Shown here: positions 35,289 to 45,470 of the stretch, one piece after another
Layout: every line of letters begins with the position of its first letter
Numbering within the stretch: position 1 is the stretch's first letter
From: an uncultured Bacteroidales bacterium
Lineage (GTDB): Bacteria > Bacteroidota > Bacteroidia > Bacteroidales > UBA932
Direction: 5' to 3'
Length of the DNA stretch: 64,000 nucleotides
Assembly: GCA_946405435.1 (NCBI GenBank)
Contig: CAMJHF010000003.1
Span: 62,001 to 126,000, forward strand
Notes under the pieces: model-generated
What the model was told of the DNA's origin: nothing
Seen by the model: only the letters and a program-made list of their open reading frames with translations
Database searches by the model: none
Program-made: the position numbers and the translations under genes

Positions 35289-35885
35289 TTATATATATTC
35301 TGCAAAAGTACTGATTGTGCCGATTCTTTCCAAAAAATCTTCCCTTAAAGAGTCCCTGACGCGTACTTCCAGCGAGCACTCGGTGCCGAAGTCGCGGGCG
35401 CGCTGCGGTAGGTCCAGGTCCTTGAGTACTTTCATCACCTGCGGCATGCGGTCGTAGCCGAATTGCAGACGGAACCAGCTGCCGGCTATCTTCTCTACCG
35501 CGGAGGCGTTTGCAAGAGCGTCGGCGGTGGATGTCTTGTAGGCGCGAATCAGGCCCGGGATGCCCAGCTTTATGCCGCCGAAGTAGCGCACCACAACTAC
35601 GAGTACGTCGCTCAGACCTGCTGAGTCTATCTGGCCGAGGATGGGGCGCCCGGCGCTGCCGGAAGGCTCCCCGTCGTCGTTTGCCCGCCACTTTTCTCCC
35701 TTTGACCCGATGCGGTAGGCGTAGCAGTGGTGGCGTGCGTCATGGTATTCTTTCTTGAGCGAATCGATGATGGCCTTGACCTCTTCTTCCGATTCCACCG
35801 GCCAGGCGGAGGCGATGAAACGGCTGCCGTTGTCTTTGAACAGGCCGTCTGATTTTGCCGCTATGCTTTTATAAATATCGCTCAT
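35289..35885 (-). CDS. YigZ/IMPACT family protein
   Basis: A 198-residue protein of the YigZ family, whose cellular role is not settled (links to translation control in the eukaryotic IMPACT protein). The N-terminal domain has the hallmark HHCYAYRIG and DDGEPSGSAGRPIL; LVVVVRYFGGIKLGIPGLIRAY follows. The C-terminal ferredoxin-like domain is complete. ATG 35885 is chosen over GTG 35888. A TAAATTTG box ends 7 bp before it. Confidence 0.9.
   Translation of the reverse strand: MSDIYKSIAAKSDGLFKDNGSRFIASAWPVESEEEVKAIIDSLKKEYHDARHHCYAYRIGSKGEKWRANDDGEPSGSAGRPILGQIDSAGLSDVLVVVVRYFGGIKLGIPGLIRAYKTSTADALANASAVEKIAGSWFRLQFGYDRMPQVMKVLKDLDLPQRARDFGTECSLEVRVRDSLREDFLERIGTISTFAEYI
35303..35334 (-). promoter_or_regulatory. 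Promoter of serC
   Basis: On the minus strand TTTG (35331-35334), 20 bp and TACTTTTG (35303-35310) match the Bacteroidota consensus. It lies within the last codons of yigZ, about 35 bp before serC, and would drive serC, serA, the TonB receptor and the DUF4249 gene. Confidence 0.7.
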
Positions 35886-35892
35886 CACAGTC

Positions 35893-35900
35893 CAAATTTA
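35893..35900 (-). promoter_or_regulatory. Minus-7 box of yigZ
   Basis: The minus strand reads TAAATTTG, matching TAnnTTTG, and ends 7 bp before the start codon. No minus-33 element was found at the usual distance. Confidence 0.45.
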
Positions 35901-35946
35901 GCGATTTATTTTTATCTTCGCATACTGATTTTATCGAATAGCAGAT

Positions 35947-36501
35947 ATGGTTTACAAGTTTAGGGTTACCTTGGAAGGTATAAAAGGCTTTTACAGAGTG
36001 TATAAGGTTGACGGCAACAACTCTCTCTACACGTTCCACAAGCGTCTGAGGGCGGATTTGGAGTTTACCGTGGACCAGCCGATTCTGTTCAAGGCCTTTG
36101 ACGGTGCGGGAGAAGTGGTCGCCCGCTATGCCCTGCAGGATCTGGGCTTCGGCACGGTGGACGCAGTGTCCGTGGCGCAGACTGTGGCTGAAGGAATAGT
36201 GAAGTTCGTTTATTTCTACGATATACAAGCCCGCAAGAGCATCACCATAACTCTTGAGGATGAAGAGCCGGGCTCAGTGCCTGAGCCTGTGATCATAGAC
36301 TCCAAGGGCCCCGTCCCCCTGGAATTCGAAAACGGCTACGTGGCATTCGAAGACCTCCCCCAGCAGCAGCGCAAGATTCCCAGTCTCGGCGCAAGTTCCG
36401 CCTCAGACGACGATGAGGACGACGACGAAGACGATGACGACGAGGATGAAGCCGACGACGACAAAGAGGAGGAGGAGATCATCTACGACGAGAAGGAGTA
36501 G
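35947..36501 (+). CDS. IS1096 TnpR-passenger / pRiA4b ORF-3-like protein with acidic tail
   Basis: A 184-residue protein. The first 100 residues (MVYKFRVTLEGIKGFYRVYKVDGNNSLYTFHKRL) resemble the domain named after the IS1096 passenger and plasmid pRiA4b ORF-3 proteins, which in Bacteroidota is a stand-alone chromosomal gene of unknown function. From residue 154 to the end it is almost only Asp and Glu. No transposase or inverted repeat accompanies it, so it is not itself part of an insertion sequence. It is followed 60 bp later by the DUF1015 gene. Confidence 0.75.
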   Translation: MVYKFRVTLEGIKGFYRVYKVDGNNSLYTFHKRLRADLEFTVDQPILFKAFDGAGEVVARYALQDLGFGTVDAVSVAQTVAEGIVKFVYFYDIQARKSITITLEDEEPGSVPEPVIIDSKGPVPLEFENGYVAFEDLPQQQRKIPSLGASSASDDDEDDDEDDDDEDEADDDKEEEEIIYDEKE

Positions 36502-36508
36502 CCTCAAA

Positions 36509-36540
36509 TTTGCTTTTTAATTTAATTATTCGTATCTTGG
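36509..36540 (+). promoter_or_regulatory. Probable promoter of the DUF1015-recQ-dnaG-metG run
   Basis: TTTG (36509-36512), 20 bp and TATCTTGG (36533-36540), one mismatch to TAnnTTTG, lie 21 bp before the DUF1015 start. Genes downstream are tightly spaced up to the EEP gene, so this may serve them all. Confidence 0.5.
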
Positions 36541-36561
36541 GGATATAATCCAAAAATCCTT

Positions 36562-37860
36562 ATGGTACGAGTAAAACCTTTTGCGGCCCTGCGGCCGCCC
36601 AAAAATATCGCAACCGAGGTTGCCGCACCCCCTTACGACGTTCTCAATTCGCTCGAAGCCAAGAAGATGGCCGGGCCTAAGTCGCTCCTGCACATCACCA
36701 AGCCCGAGATTGACTTCGACCCTATAGCCGACGAGCACTCCCAGGCAGTCTACGACAAGGCCGTAGAGAATTTCCGCCTCTGGCGCGAGCGCGGCTGGCT
36801 TGTACGCGACCCCTCTGAATGCTACTATGTGTACGCACAGACCATGGATGGCCGCACCCAGTACGGCCTGGTGCTCTGCGCCCACACCGACGACTATGCC
36901 TCCGGCATCATCAAGAAGCACGAGCTCACCCGCAAGGACAAAGAGGACGACCGCATGATCCATGTCCGCATCCAGAACGCCAACATCGAGCCGGTCTTCT
37001 TCTCCTACCGGGACAATCCGCAGCTGAATGAAATAGTGGCGAAGACGGTTGCCGGCCCTTCCGAGTACAAGTTTACCGACGAGAACGGCTTCGGCCACGA
37101 ATTCTGGGTAATCGACGACCAGGCCACCGTCCGCCGAATCACGGATATTTTCACCGGCTGCGTGGATGCCTTCTATGTTGCGGACGGCCATCACCGTACC
37201 GCCGCCGCAGCGCGCGTGGGTGCCGAGAAGCGGGCGCAGAATCCCAACCATACCGGCAACGAGGAATACAATTACTTCATGGCCGTATGCTTCCCGGAGA
37301 GCCAGCTCAAGATCATCGATTACAACCGCGTGGTCAAAGACCTTAACGGTTTGAGCACCAAGGAGTTCTTCAAGGCTCTGGAGGAGGATTTCGATATTGA
37401 ATGCAAATGTGACTGCACCAAGGACGGAGGTACCTGCGACTGCGAATACCCCTGCCACTGCTCCTGCTCGGAGATCTATCATCCTTCCGGGCTGCACAAT
37501 TTCTCCATGTACATAGAAGGTGTTTGGTACAGCCTCACCGCCAAGCCGGGCCGCTACGACGATTCCGACCCCATCGGAGTGCTGGACGTCACTATCCTCA
37601 GCCGCTTGGTGCTGGACAAGATCCTGGGCATCAAGGACCTGCGTACAGACAAGCGCATCGATTTCGTCGGTGGCATCCGCGGTCTCGGAGAGCTCTCCCG
37701 CCGTGTGGACAGCGGCGAGATGAAGGTTGCCTTCGCCCTCTATCCCGTGAGCATGAAGCAGCTGCTCGACATTGCTGACAGCGGGCAGATCATGCCTCCC
37801 AAAACCACCTGGTTCGAGCCCAAGCTCCGTTCCGGGCTTGCAATTCACACCCTGGACTGA
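36562..37860 (+). CDS. DUF1015 family protein with eight-cysteine insert
   Basis: A 432-residue cytoplasmic protein of the DUF1015 family, which in many Bacteroidota sits beside serC-serA and has been suspected of a role in serine metabolism; the activity is unproven. Family features are PFAALRPPKNIATEVAAPPYDV, YVADGHHRTAAAARVG and the C-terminal PPKTTWFEPKLRSG. An unusual segment, residues 281-302 (positions 37402-37467), holds eight cysteines in CxCxC and CxC spacing before EIYHPSGLHNFSMY; I do not recall it from Bacteroides homologues. It is 6 bp ahead of recQ. Confidence 0.85.
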   Translation: MVRVKPFAALRPPKNIATEVAAPPYDVLNSLEAKKMAGPKSLLHITKPEIDFDPIADEHSQAVYDKAVENFRLWRERGWLVRDPSECYYVYAQTMDGRTQYGLVLCAHTDDYASGIIKKHELTRKDKEDDRMIHVRIQNANIEPVFFSYRDNPQLNEIVAKTVAGPSEYKFTDENGFGHEFWVIDDQATVRRITDIFTGCVDAFYVADGHHRTAAAARVGAEKRAQNPNHTGNEEYNYFMAVCFPESQLKIIDYNRVVKDLNGLSTKEFFKALEEDFDIECKCDCTKDGGTCDCEYPCHCSCSEIYHPSGLHNFSMYIEGVWYSLTAKPGRYDDSDPIGVLDVTILSRLVLDKILGIKDLRTDKRIDFVGGIRGLGELSRRVDSGEMKVAFALYPVSMKQLLDIADSGQIMPPKTTWFEPKLRSGLAIHTLD

Positions 37861-37866
37861 AAACCG

Positions 37867-40083
37867 ATGTCAATCGATTCCGCCACCATCCACAGGACAC
37901 TTAAGGAGTTCTTCGGATATGACACTTTCAAGGGAGACCAGGAAAGCGTCATCAGACACTTGATGAACGGAGGTGACGCCTTCGTGCTCATGCCTACCGG
38001 CGGGGGTAAATCCCTCTGCTACCAACTCCCGGCCATCCTGATGGAAGGGACCGCCATCGTCATTTCCCCCCTCATAGCCCTGATGAAGAACCAGGTAGAC
38101 CTGCTCCGGGGCTTCGAGGCGGGCACGGGCACCATAGCCCATTTCCTCAATTCCTCCCTCAACAGGCAGCAGATCGACGAGGTGCGCGCCGACCTTCAGG
38201 CCGGCAAGACCAAGATCCTGTATGTGGCGCCGGAATCGCTCACCAAAGAAGAGAACATCGCTCTCCTGCGCGGGGTGAAGATATCGTTCTATGCCGTCGA
38301 CGAGGCCCACTGCATTTCCGAATGGGGCCATGACTTCCGTCCTGAGTACCGCCGCATACGCGCCCTGGTGGAAGATATAGGCAGGCGTCCGATAATCGCC
38401 CTCACGGCCACGGCTACCCCCAAGGTGCAAAGCGACATACTCAAGAACCTCGGCATTCAGGATGCGGTCGTGTTCAAGTCTTCCTTCAATCGTCCCAACC
38501 TCTACTACGAAGTGCGCGACAAGCAGGACGTGGACAAGGACATGATCAAATACATCAAGCAGAATCCCGGCAAGTCCGGCATCGTCTACTGCCTCAGCCG
38601 CAAGAAGGTGGAGGAAATAGCCCAGCTGCTGTGCATCAACGGCATCAAGGCGCGTCCCTACCATGCCGGACTGGACGCCAAGACCAGGGCCGAGAACCAG
38701 GACGCCTTCCTGTCCGAAGAGATCAACGTCATCGTGGCCACCATTGCCTTCGGCATGGGTATCGACAAGCCGGACGTGCGCTTTGTGATTCACTATGACA
38801 TTCCCAAGAGCATAGAGAGCTATTATCAGGAGACGGGCCGCGCCGGGCGCGATGGCAAAGAGGGCCATTGTATTGATTATTATAGCTATAAGGATATCCA
38901 GAAGCTGGAGAAATTCATGCAGGGGAAGCCCGTGTCCGAGCAGGAGATCAACCGCCAGCTGCTGGGCGAGGTGGTAGCCTACGCCGAGTCCAACCAGTGC
39001 CGCAGAAAGCTCCTCCTCAACTACTTCGGCGAGGATTATCTGCCGGACAACTGCGGCGCCTGCGACAACTGCGTCCACCCCAAGCCTACCTTCGACGGCC
39101 GCGAGCAGATGCGCCTCGTGATAAGGCTCATCGAATCTATGCCCGAGCACTTCAAGATCGAGCATCTTGCCGGCATCCTGACCGGTGCATCCAACGCCAT
39201 GATAAAGTCTTACAAGCACGATGCACTGCCTCTTTACGGCAAGGGCGCGGACCACAGCGACAAGTTCTGGTGCACCGTAATCCACCAGGGACTTATCATG
39301 CATCTGCTCGAAAAAGAGATAGAAAGCTATGGCCTAATAGGTGTCACCGACAAGGGGCGCGAGTTCCTTGCCAACCCCTACGAGCTTACCATGGTGGAAG
39401 ACCGAGTCTTCACCGGCGGCGACACCCCCGATGAGGATGACGATGAGGAGGCCCAGGCAGCCAATGCCGCCATGCGCGGCGGCGGGGCGGGTGACCCCGT
39501 GCTGCTGTCCATGCTCAAGGACCTGCGGCGCGATGTGGCCTCCAAGCTCAAGCTCCAGCCGTGGATTATCTTCGGCGATCCTGCCCTGGATGACATGTCG
39601 ATCCTTTATCCTATTACAATAGAGGAACTTAAAGGGTGTCAGGGAGTAGGAGAAGGAAAAGCCCGGAAGTTCGGTGCCGACTTTGTGAACCTCATCCGCA
39701 AGTATGTCGAGGAAAACGAAATCTCCCGCCCGGACGACTTTATCGTAAAGTCGGCTCCCAGCAAGTCGGCCAACAAGATATTCATCATCCAGAGTATCGA
39801 CAAGTGCATGTCCCTGGAGGACATCGCCTCCGCACGGGGCCTGGATGTCGATGAGCTCATGACCGAGATTGAGGCGATAGTGTCCACCGGCACTTCGCTC
39901 AATCTGGACTATTATATCAAGGAGAATCTCGACGAAGATATTGTGGAGGAAATATATGATTATTTCAAGGAGGAGGCCGCATCCGATTCCGTAGCGGACG
40001 CAATCGCCGCGCTCGGCGGTGATTACGACGAAATGGAGATACGTCTGGTGCGCATCAAGTTCTTGTGTGAGATAGCTTCGTGA
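37867..40083 (+). CDS. recQ: ATP-dependent DNA helicase RecQ
   Basis: A 738-residue 3'-5' helicase used in recombination and fork repair. Walker A is TGGGKSLCYQLPA (about residues 44-56), Walker B is VDEAHCISEWGHDFRPEY. Motifs IV-VI end in IESYYQETGRAGRDG. The zinc site (CRRKLLLNYFGED with CGACDNC) and winged helix follow, then an HRDC domain, and a C-terminal extension with helix-turn-helix-like sequence, as in other Bacteroidota. A Gly/Asp-rich linker (residues about 517-545) separates winged helix and HRDC. It overlaps dnaG by 4 bp. Confidence 0.96.
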   Translation: MSIDSATIHRTLKEFFGYDTFKGDQESVIRHLMNGGDAFVLMPTGGGKSLCYQLPAILMEGTAIVISPLIALMKNQVDLLRGFEAGTGTIAHFLNSSLNRQQIDEVRADLQAGKTKILYVAPESLTKEENIALLRGVKISFYAVDEAHCISEWGHDFRPEYRRIRALVEDIGRRPIIALTATATPKVQSDILKNLGIQDAVVFKSSFNRPNLYYEVRDKQDVDKDMIKYIKQNPGKSGIVYCLSRKKVEEIAQLLCINGIKARPYHAGLDAKTRAENQDAFLSEEINVIVATIAFGMGIDKPDVRFVIHYDIPKSIESYYQETGRAGRDGKEGHCIDYYSYKDIQKLEKFMQGKPVSEQEINRQLLGEVVAYAESNQCRRKLLLNYFGEDYLPDNCGACDNCVHPKPTFDGREQMRLVIRLIESMPEHFKIEHLAGILTGASNAMIKSYKHDALPLYGKGADHSDKFWCTVIHQGLIMHLLEKEIESYGLIGVTDKGREFLANPYELTMVEDRVFTGGDTPDEDDDEEAQAANAAMRGGGAGDPVLLSMLKDLRRDVASKLKLQPWIIFGDPALDDMSILYPITIEELKGCQGVGEGKARKFGADFVNLIRKYVEENEISRPDDFIVKSAPSKSANKIFIIQSIDKCMSLEDIASARGLDVDELMTEIEAIVSTGTSLNLDYYIKENLDEDIVEEIYDYFKEEAASDSVADAIAALGGDYDEMEIRLVRIKFLCEIAS

Positions 40084-42089
40084 TACCCCAGGAAACAGTA
40101 GGGCTGATCCTCGACACTGCCAGGATAGAAGATGTGGTGGGGGACTTCGTGACGCTCAAGCGCCGCGGGGCCAACTACGTGGCCTGCTGTCCGTTCCACA
40201 ACGAGAAAACGCCGTCCTTCTATGTGTCGCCCTCCAAGGGCATCTACAAGTGCTTCGGCTGCGGCAAGGCCGGTTCGGCCGTGGGCTTCATCATGGAGCA
40301 CGAGCATTGCAGCTACGTCGAGGCGCTCCACTATCTGGCCGCCAAATACCATATCGAAATAGTGGAAGAAGAGGAGAGCGCCGAGGAGATAGCCCACCGA
40401 CAGCGCCGTGAGAGTCTTCTCCTGGTGTCGGAATTCGCGCAGAAGTTTTTTGCCTCGCAGCTTCAGACTCCGGAGGGCAGCGCGGTCGGCCTTGCCTACT
40501 TCCGAAAGCGCGGGCTCGAAGACGCCACCATCGCCCGCTTCGGCCTGGGATGGGCCCCTTCGGGCCGTACCGCCCTGGTGGACGCAGCCCTGGCTGCGGG
40601 ATACAAGATGGAGTACATCCTGGCCGCCGGCCTGGCGGTGCAGCACGAGGACGGCAGCGTCACGGACAAGTTTCGCGAACGGGTGATGTTCCCCATCCAT
40701 TCCGTGAGCGGGCGGGTACTGGCTTTCAGCGGGCGTACGCTCCATGCCGACAATCCTGCCAAGTATGTAAACTCTCCGGAAACCGAAATCTACATAAAAA
40801 GCCGCAACCTGCTCGGCATATGGTTCGCCAAGGCGGAAATTGCCCGCAGCGGTAAATGTATCCTGGTGGAGGGCAATGTGGACATGGTTACCTTGCATCA
40901 GCTTGGAATCACCAATGTGGTGGCCTCGTGCGGCACATCCCTTACAGTGGAGCAAATCCGTCTGATACATAAGTTTACGGACAATGCCACCATCATGTAC
41001 GACGGCGACTCGGCCGGCATACATGCTGCGCTCCGCGGCATCAATCTTTTCCTTGCCGAGGGACTGAACGTCAAGGTGGTCCTGCTCCCGGAAGGGGAGG
41101 ACCCGGATTCTTATGCGCGCAAGCATACACTGGCCGAGATGCAGCAGTTCATCGCCTCCGGGGAGCGCGACTTCATAGAGTTCAAGACCGACCTGCTGCT
41201 TGCCGATGCCGGCTCCGACCCCCTCAAAAGGGCGGAGCTCATCAATGATATAGCCGACACCATTGCCGAGATTCCCGACCCCGTGAAGCGCTCTGTGTAC
41301 GTTGATACGGTGGCGCTGCGTTTCGGCATCGAGGCGGGAATCCTTTTCCAGAGGATAGCAGCGGACAGGCGGCGCAAGCAGGAGGAGGCCCTTCGTGAGC
41401 GCCAGCGTGAGCAGAGGCGTGAGTCCGGCGAGGTTTCCGGCGGGAGCAGCAGCCCCTCCGGGATCCAAAATGCGGAGGAAAAGGGCTTCGGAAGAGACAC
41501 TGCTCCCGAAGGAGAGGTCTACTTGGAGAACCGTATCCTTGCTCCGGCGGAGAGGGACCTTCTGTATTACATTATGACTTTCGGCAGCGAGCCCCTCGAG
41601 TTCGAGAGCGACTCGCCCTATTACTCAGGCAGCGAGGAAGACAAGCCCACCGTGGCCGAGTTCATACGCGAGGCCCTGGAGGCCGACGGCAGCAGTTTTG
41701 CAAACAGCTCTTATAAAGCTCTTTACGATGCCTACTTCGAGCTGTTCGACCGCGGCCTGCCGCAGGAAGAAATACTCAAGACCATCATTGACGGTCCCGA
41801 CCGTTCCCTCGCAGGTCTGGCCGTGAGCCTCTCTACCCGCAAGTACCAGCTTACCGTAGGCGCTTTCGAGGCGGCGCTTACCTCCACCGCCACGGTGCTT
41901 TCCGCCGGTGTGCCCAAGGCCATCCTGGTGTATGCCGAGCGCCGTGTTTTCGACCGCCTCGAAACGCTTCGCCGCAGCCTCAGGGGCATGGACTCCGAGG
42001 GGCAGCTCAAAACCATGCAGGAAATGGTGCGTCTGCAGGCCGCTCAGCGCCGCATAAACCAAAAAATAGGAAGAGACAAAAAAGAATAG
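40080..42089 (+). CDS. dnaG: DNA primase
   Basis: A 669-residue primase that makes RNA primers for replication. The zinc ribbon is [12 protein letters not shown] with KCFGCG (about residues 39-64). The TOPRIM core has LVEGNVDMV and YDGDSAG. A charged linker (residues about 430-465) leads to the helicase-binding C-terminal domain. The start is GTG 40080, overlapping the recQ stop (GTGA), which implies coupled translation. Confidence 0.96.
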   Translation: MIPQETVGLILDTARIEDVVGDFVTLKRRGANYVACCPFHNEKTPSFYVSPSKGIYKCFGCGKAGSAVGFIMEHEHCSYVEALHYLAAKYHIEIVEEEESAEEIAHRQRRESLLLVSEFAQKFFASQLQTPEGSAVGLAYFRKRGLEDATIARFGLGWAPSGRTALVDAALAAGYKMEYILAAGLAVQHEDGSVTDKFRERVMFPIHSVSGRVLAFSGRTLHADNPAKYVNSPETEIYIKSRNLLGIWFAKAEIARSGKCILVEGNVDMVTLHQLGITNVVASCGTSLTVEQIRLIHKFTDNATIMYDGDSAGIHAALRGINLFLAEGLNVKVVLLPEGEDPDSYARKHTLAEMQQFIASGERDFIEFKTDLLLADAGSDPLKRAELINDIADTIAEIPDPVKRSVYVDTVALRFGIEAGILFQRIAADRRRKQEEALRERQREQRRESGEVSGGSSSPSGIQNAEEKGFGRDTAPEGEVYLENRILAPAERDLLYYIMTFGSEPLEFESDSPYYSGSEEDKPTVAEFIREALEADGSSFANSSYKALYDAYFELFDRGLPQEEILKTIIDGPDRSLAGLAVSLSTRKYQLTVGAFEAALTSTATVLSAGVPKAILVYAERRVFDRLETLRRSLRGMDSEGQLKTMQEMVRLQAAQRRINQKIGRDKKE

Positions 42090-42091
42090 AT

Positions 42092-44257
42092 ATGAAAGAC
42101 AAGAAAAGAACCCTTGTAACCTGTGCCCTGCCGTATGCCAACGGCCCTGTGCACATAGGCCATCTTGCGGGCGTTTATGTGCCCGCCGACATATATGTGA
42201 GGTATCTTCGCATGCGCGGGGAGGACGTGCTGTACGTCTGCGGTTCAGACGAGCACGGCGTGCCCATTACCATCAAGGCACGCGAGCAGGGATGCACCCC
42301 CCAGGACATCGTCGACCGCTACCATAAGCTCATCCGGGATTCGTTCAGCGGCCTGGGCATCAACTTCGACATCTACGGCCGCACTTCTTCTGAAGTGCAC
42401 CGTGAGGGTGCCGCGGAGTTCTTCCGCAAGCTCTACGACGAGGGCAAGTTCGTCACCCGCGAGAGCGAGCAGTACTACGACCCCGAGGCAAAGACCTTCC
42501 TGGCAGACCGCTACATCGTGGGCACCTGCCCCAAGTGCGGCAACGAGGGCGCCTACGGCGACCAGTGCGAGAAATGCGGCAGCACCCTCAGCCCCGAGGA
42601 ACTCATCAACCCCCGCAGCAAGCTGAGCGGCGCGGCTCCGATCAAGAAAAAGACCACCCACTGGTACCTGCCCCTGCAGGACTATGAGCAGTGGCTGCGC
42701 GAGTGGATACTCGACGGCCACAAGGAGTGGCGCACCAATGTGTACGGCCAGGTCAAGAGCTGGCTGGACGGGGGCCTGCAGCCGCGAGCCGTCACCCGCG
42801 ACCTCGAATGGGGCGTGCCCGTGCCCGTCGAGGGGGCCGAGGGCAAGGTGCTGTACGTCTGGTTCGACGCCCCCATCGGCTACATCTCCAATACCAGGGA
42901 ACTGCTCCCCGACAGCTGGGAGAAGTGGTGGAAATCGCCCGACACCCGCCTGGTGCACTTCATAGGCAAGGACAACATAGTGTTTCACTGCATAGTTTTC
43001 CCTTCCATGCTCAAAGCCTACGGCGACGGCTACATCCTGCCCGACAACGTACCGGCCAACGAGTTCCTGAATCTCGAGGGGGACAAGATATCCACATCCA
43101 AGGGCTGGGCCGTGTGGGCGCATGAGTTCCTGAAGGACTTCCCGGGCAAGGAAGACGTGATGCGCTACGCCCTGACTGCCAACGCCCCTCAGACTGCGGA
43201 CAACGACTTCAGCTGGAAGGACTTCCAGGCACGCAACAATTCGGAACTGGTGGCCATTTTCGGCAACTTCGTCAACCGTGCCGTGGTGCTCACGCACAAG
43301 TATTTCGGCGGCAAGGTGCCCGCCTGCGGCGAACTGCTGGACGTCGACAAGGAGCTTCTGGCCGAGATTCCCGCCCTCAAGGAATCCATGGAGAAGAACC
43401 TGGAGAATTTCCGCTTCCGCGAGGCCCTCAGGGACGCCATGGGCATAGCCCGCGCCGGCAACAAGTATATCTCCGACACCGAGCCTTGGAAGGTCGCAAA
43501 AACCGACCTTGACCGCACCGGCACCATACTGAACCTCTCCCTTCAGGTCTGCGCCGACCTTGCCGTGGCCTTCGAACCCTTCACTCCTTTTGCCGCCGAG
43601 AGACTGCGCAAGATGCTGGGCGTGAGCCTGTTCGCCGGAAGCGACCACCGCAGGGGCGAGCGCGTCACCGTCAACACCTACAAGGATGGCGAGGGCTGCG
43701 CGCTGCATACCGGCTCCGTACCGGCCCCCGGCGCCCTGGTGCTCGACTGGGAACTGCTTGGCCGTCCGCAGATCCTGCCCGCAGGGCATGTCATAGGCGA
43801 GCCCGAGCTGCTTTTCGCCAAGATAGAGGACGACCAGATCCAGGTCCAGCTCGACCGCCTCGACGCCATCAGGGCCGAGCGCGCCGCACGCGAAAAGGCC
43901 GAGGCCGCCCGCAAGGTGGCTCCCCAGAAGGAAGAATGCACCTTCGAGGATTTTGAGAAAATGGACATACGCACTGCCACCGTGCTTGAGGCCGAGCGCG
44001 TCCCCAAGACCGACAAACTGCTCAAGCTCACCATCGATACAGGCATGGACCGCCGCGTGATAGTGTCCGGAATAGCCGAATATTATTCGCCCGAAGACAT
44101 GGTGGGCAAGCAGATATGCATCCTGGCCAACCTCAAGCCCCGCGTCATACGCGGCATCGAGAGCCACGGAATGATACTGATGGCCAAACAGGGAGACGGC
44201 ACCATGCGTTTCATAACCCCTCAGGAAGTACTTGCCAATGGCTCGCAGGTGGGTTAG
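42092..44257 (+). CDS. metG: Methionine--tRNA ligase
   Basis: A 721-residue class I synthetase. The HIGH motif is in [18 protein letters not shown], the zinc knuckle in [18 protein letters not shown], and the KMSKS equivalent is KISTS at [13 protein letters not shown]. The C-terminal EMAP/Trbp111-type tRNA-binding domain ([29 protein letters not shown]) is fused as usual for the phylum. It is 2 bp after dnaG. Confidence 0.97.
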   Translation: MKDKKRTLVTCALPYANGPVHIGHLAGVYVPADIYVRYLRMRGEDVLYVCGSDEHGVPITIKAREQGCTPQDIVDRYHKLIRDSFSGLGINFDIYGRTSSEVHREGAAEFFRKLYDEGKFVTRESEQYYDPEAKTFLADRYIVGTCPKCGNEGAYGDQCEKCGSTLSPEELINPRSKLSGAAPIKKKTTHWYLPLQDYEQWLREWILDGHKEWRTNVYGQVKSWLDGGLQPRAVTRDLEWGVPVPVEGAEGKVLYVWFDAPIGYISNTRELLPDSWEKWWKSPDTRLVHFIGKDNIVFHCIVFPSMLKAYGDGYILPDNVPANEFLNLEGDKISTSKGWAVWAHEFLKDFPGKEDVMRYALTANAPQTADNDFSWKDFQARNNSELVAIFGNFVNRAVVLTHKYFGGKVPACGELLDVDKELLAEIPALKESMEKNLENFRFREALRDAMGIARAGNKYISDTEPWKVAKTDLDRTGTILNLSLQVCADLAVAFEPFTPFAAERLRKMLGVSLFAGSDHRRGERVTVNTYKDGEGCALHTGSVPAPGALVLDWELLGRPQILPAGHVIGEPELLFAKIEDDQIQVQLDRLDAIRAERAAREKAEAARKVAPQKEECTFEDFEKMDIRTATVLEAERVPKTDKLLKLTIDTGMDRRVIVSGIAEYYSPEDMVGKQICILANLKPRVIRGIESHGMILMAKQGDGTMRFITPQEVLANGSQVG

Positions 44258-45470
44258 CGTTCTGATTCTTCTATTTTTCTGCCTCCATGCCTGGGGGCAG
44301 AAAAATTATGATGACCTGGCCGGGCTGTATCACCCGTATCAGATGGGCAAGGGCGGCTTCGCTAAGGCTCCGCGAGGATATAAGCCGTTTTATATAAGCC
44401 ATATAGGCCGTCATGGCAGCCGCTACCCGGTTTCTGAGTCTTATGTGGGATACGGACTGTTTCCGCTCAGCAAGGCAGACTCTGCCGGGCTGCTCACCCC
44501 GGAGGGCCGCCGCGTGCTGCAGGAGTTCCGGAGGCTGGACAGCGTGAGCCGTGGCACCTACGGACTTATCTGCGCCCTTGGTGCAGACGAGCAGCAGGCG
44601 ATTGCCCGGCGGATGGCCGCCCGCTTCCCGCGGGTGTTCAGGCAGAAGGGGCGCGACAGCGTGGCCTGCTTCTCCACGCACAAGCAGAGGGCCATCCTGT
44701 CCATGACCAACTTCGCCGCCGCGCTGGCGCCTTACGCTCCGGGATTGCACTTCAGTTTTGCGGCCGGCGAAAAGTACTTTGACATCCTTTGCCGTGAGGA
44801 CCGCGCCGCCCCGGGGCTTAAAACCGGCTCACGCCTGGCCGACAAGGCGCTGAAGGAACGCTTTGATTATCAGGCCTTTTATGACCGCCTGTTCACGGAT
44901 GTATCACTGGCCCGCAAAGTGTGCATCAAGTCAGACCGCGTCATGACGGAGACTTGTGTCACGAATGGCTCCGTGGCGAATTATCTCGGAATTCCCGGCA
45001 TCAGGACCACTATGACTCCGGAGGAGTTTGCCGTGGCCGCCTCCGTGTACGGTGCCAAGCAGTACGTACAGCACTGCGGCAGCGCTGAACAGGGAGAATG
45101 GCGCATGCATATCATGGACACCCTGGTGCTGGATTTTGTGCGCCGGGCCGATGCAGCCGTTGCCGGAGGCAGGGTGGCAGCCGACCTGAGATTCAGCCAC
45201 GACGTGGGAATGATGCCGTTCCTGTCGTTGATAGGGCTTGAGGGTTACCACGAGCGCTTGACTTTCGCCCAGGTCCTCGATGGCGCCTGGGACCCTTCGG
45301 TCATGATGCCCATGGCAGCAAATCTCCAGCTGGTGTTCTACCGCGGCCGCAAAGGGGATGTGCTGGTGCGCGTCCTGTTTGACGAGGCCGACAGCTCCTT
45401 CCCGGCTCTGGGCCCCGGTCCATTCTACCCATGGGATACTTTGCGTGATTATTTGTTGAGTGTAATATGA
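44238..45470 (+). CDS. Histidine acid phosphatase (branch 2) family protein, secreted
   Basis: A 410-residue secreted phosphatase; a signal peptide ends near HAWGQ. The catalytic RHG motif is GRHGSRYP (H59) and the proton donor pair is SHD in [12 protein letters not shown]. Relatives include phytases, multiple inositol polyphosphate phosphatases and glucose-1-phosphatases, so the substrate could be inositol phosphates or sugar phosphates. ATG 44238 is chosen; it overlaps the end of metG by 20 bp. It overlaps the next gene by 4 bp. Confidence 0.87.
   Translation: MARRWVSVLILLFFCLHAWGQKNYDDLAGLYHPYQMGKGGFAKAPRGYKPFYISHIGRHGSRYPVSESYVGYGLFPLSKADSAGLLTPEGRRVLQEFRRLDSVSRGTYGLICALGADEQQAIARRMAARFPRVFRQKGRDSVACFSTHKQRAILSMTNFAAALAPYAPGLHFSFAAGEKYFDILCREDRAAPGLKTGSRLADKALKERFDYQAFYDRLFTDVSLARKVCIKSDRVMTETCVTNGSVANYLGIPGIRTTMTPEEFAVAASVYGAKQYVQHCGSAEQGEWRMHIMDTLVLDFVRRADAAVAGGRVAADLRFSHDVGMMPFLSLIGLEGYHERLTFAQVLDGAWDPSVMMPMAANLQLVFYRGRKGDVLVRVLFDEADSSFPALGPGPFYPWDTLRDYLLSVI

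Noticed and set aside
35947..36501. Insertion sequence suggested by the IS1096-passenger name
   Set aside because: No transposase, inverted repeats or target duplication surround it; the name only reflects the founding family member.
42245..44167. 640-residue minus-strand frame opposite metG
   Set aside because: Antisense shadow; metG carries all synthetase motifs on the plus strand.
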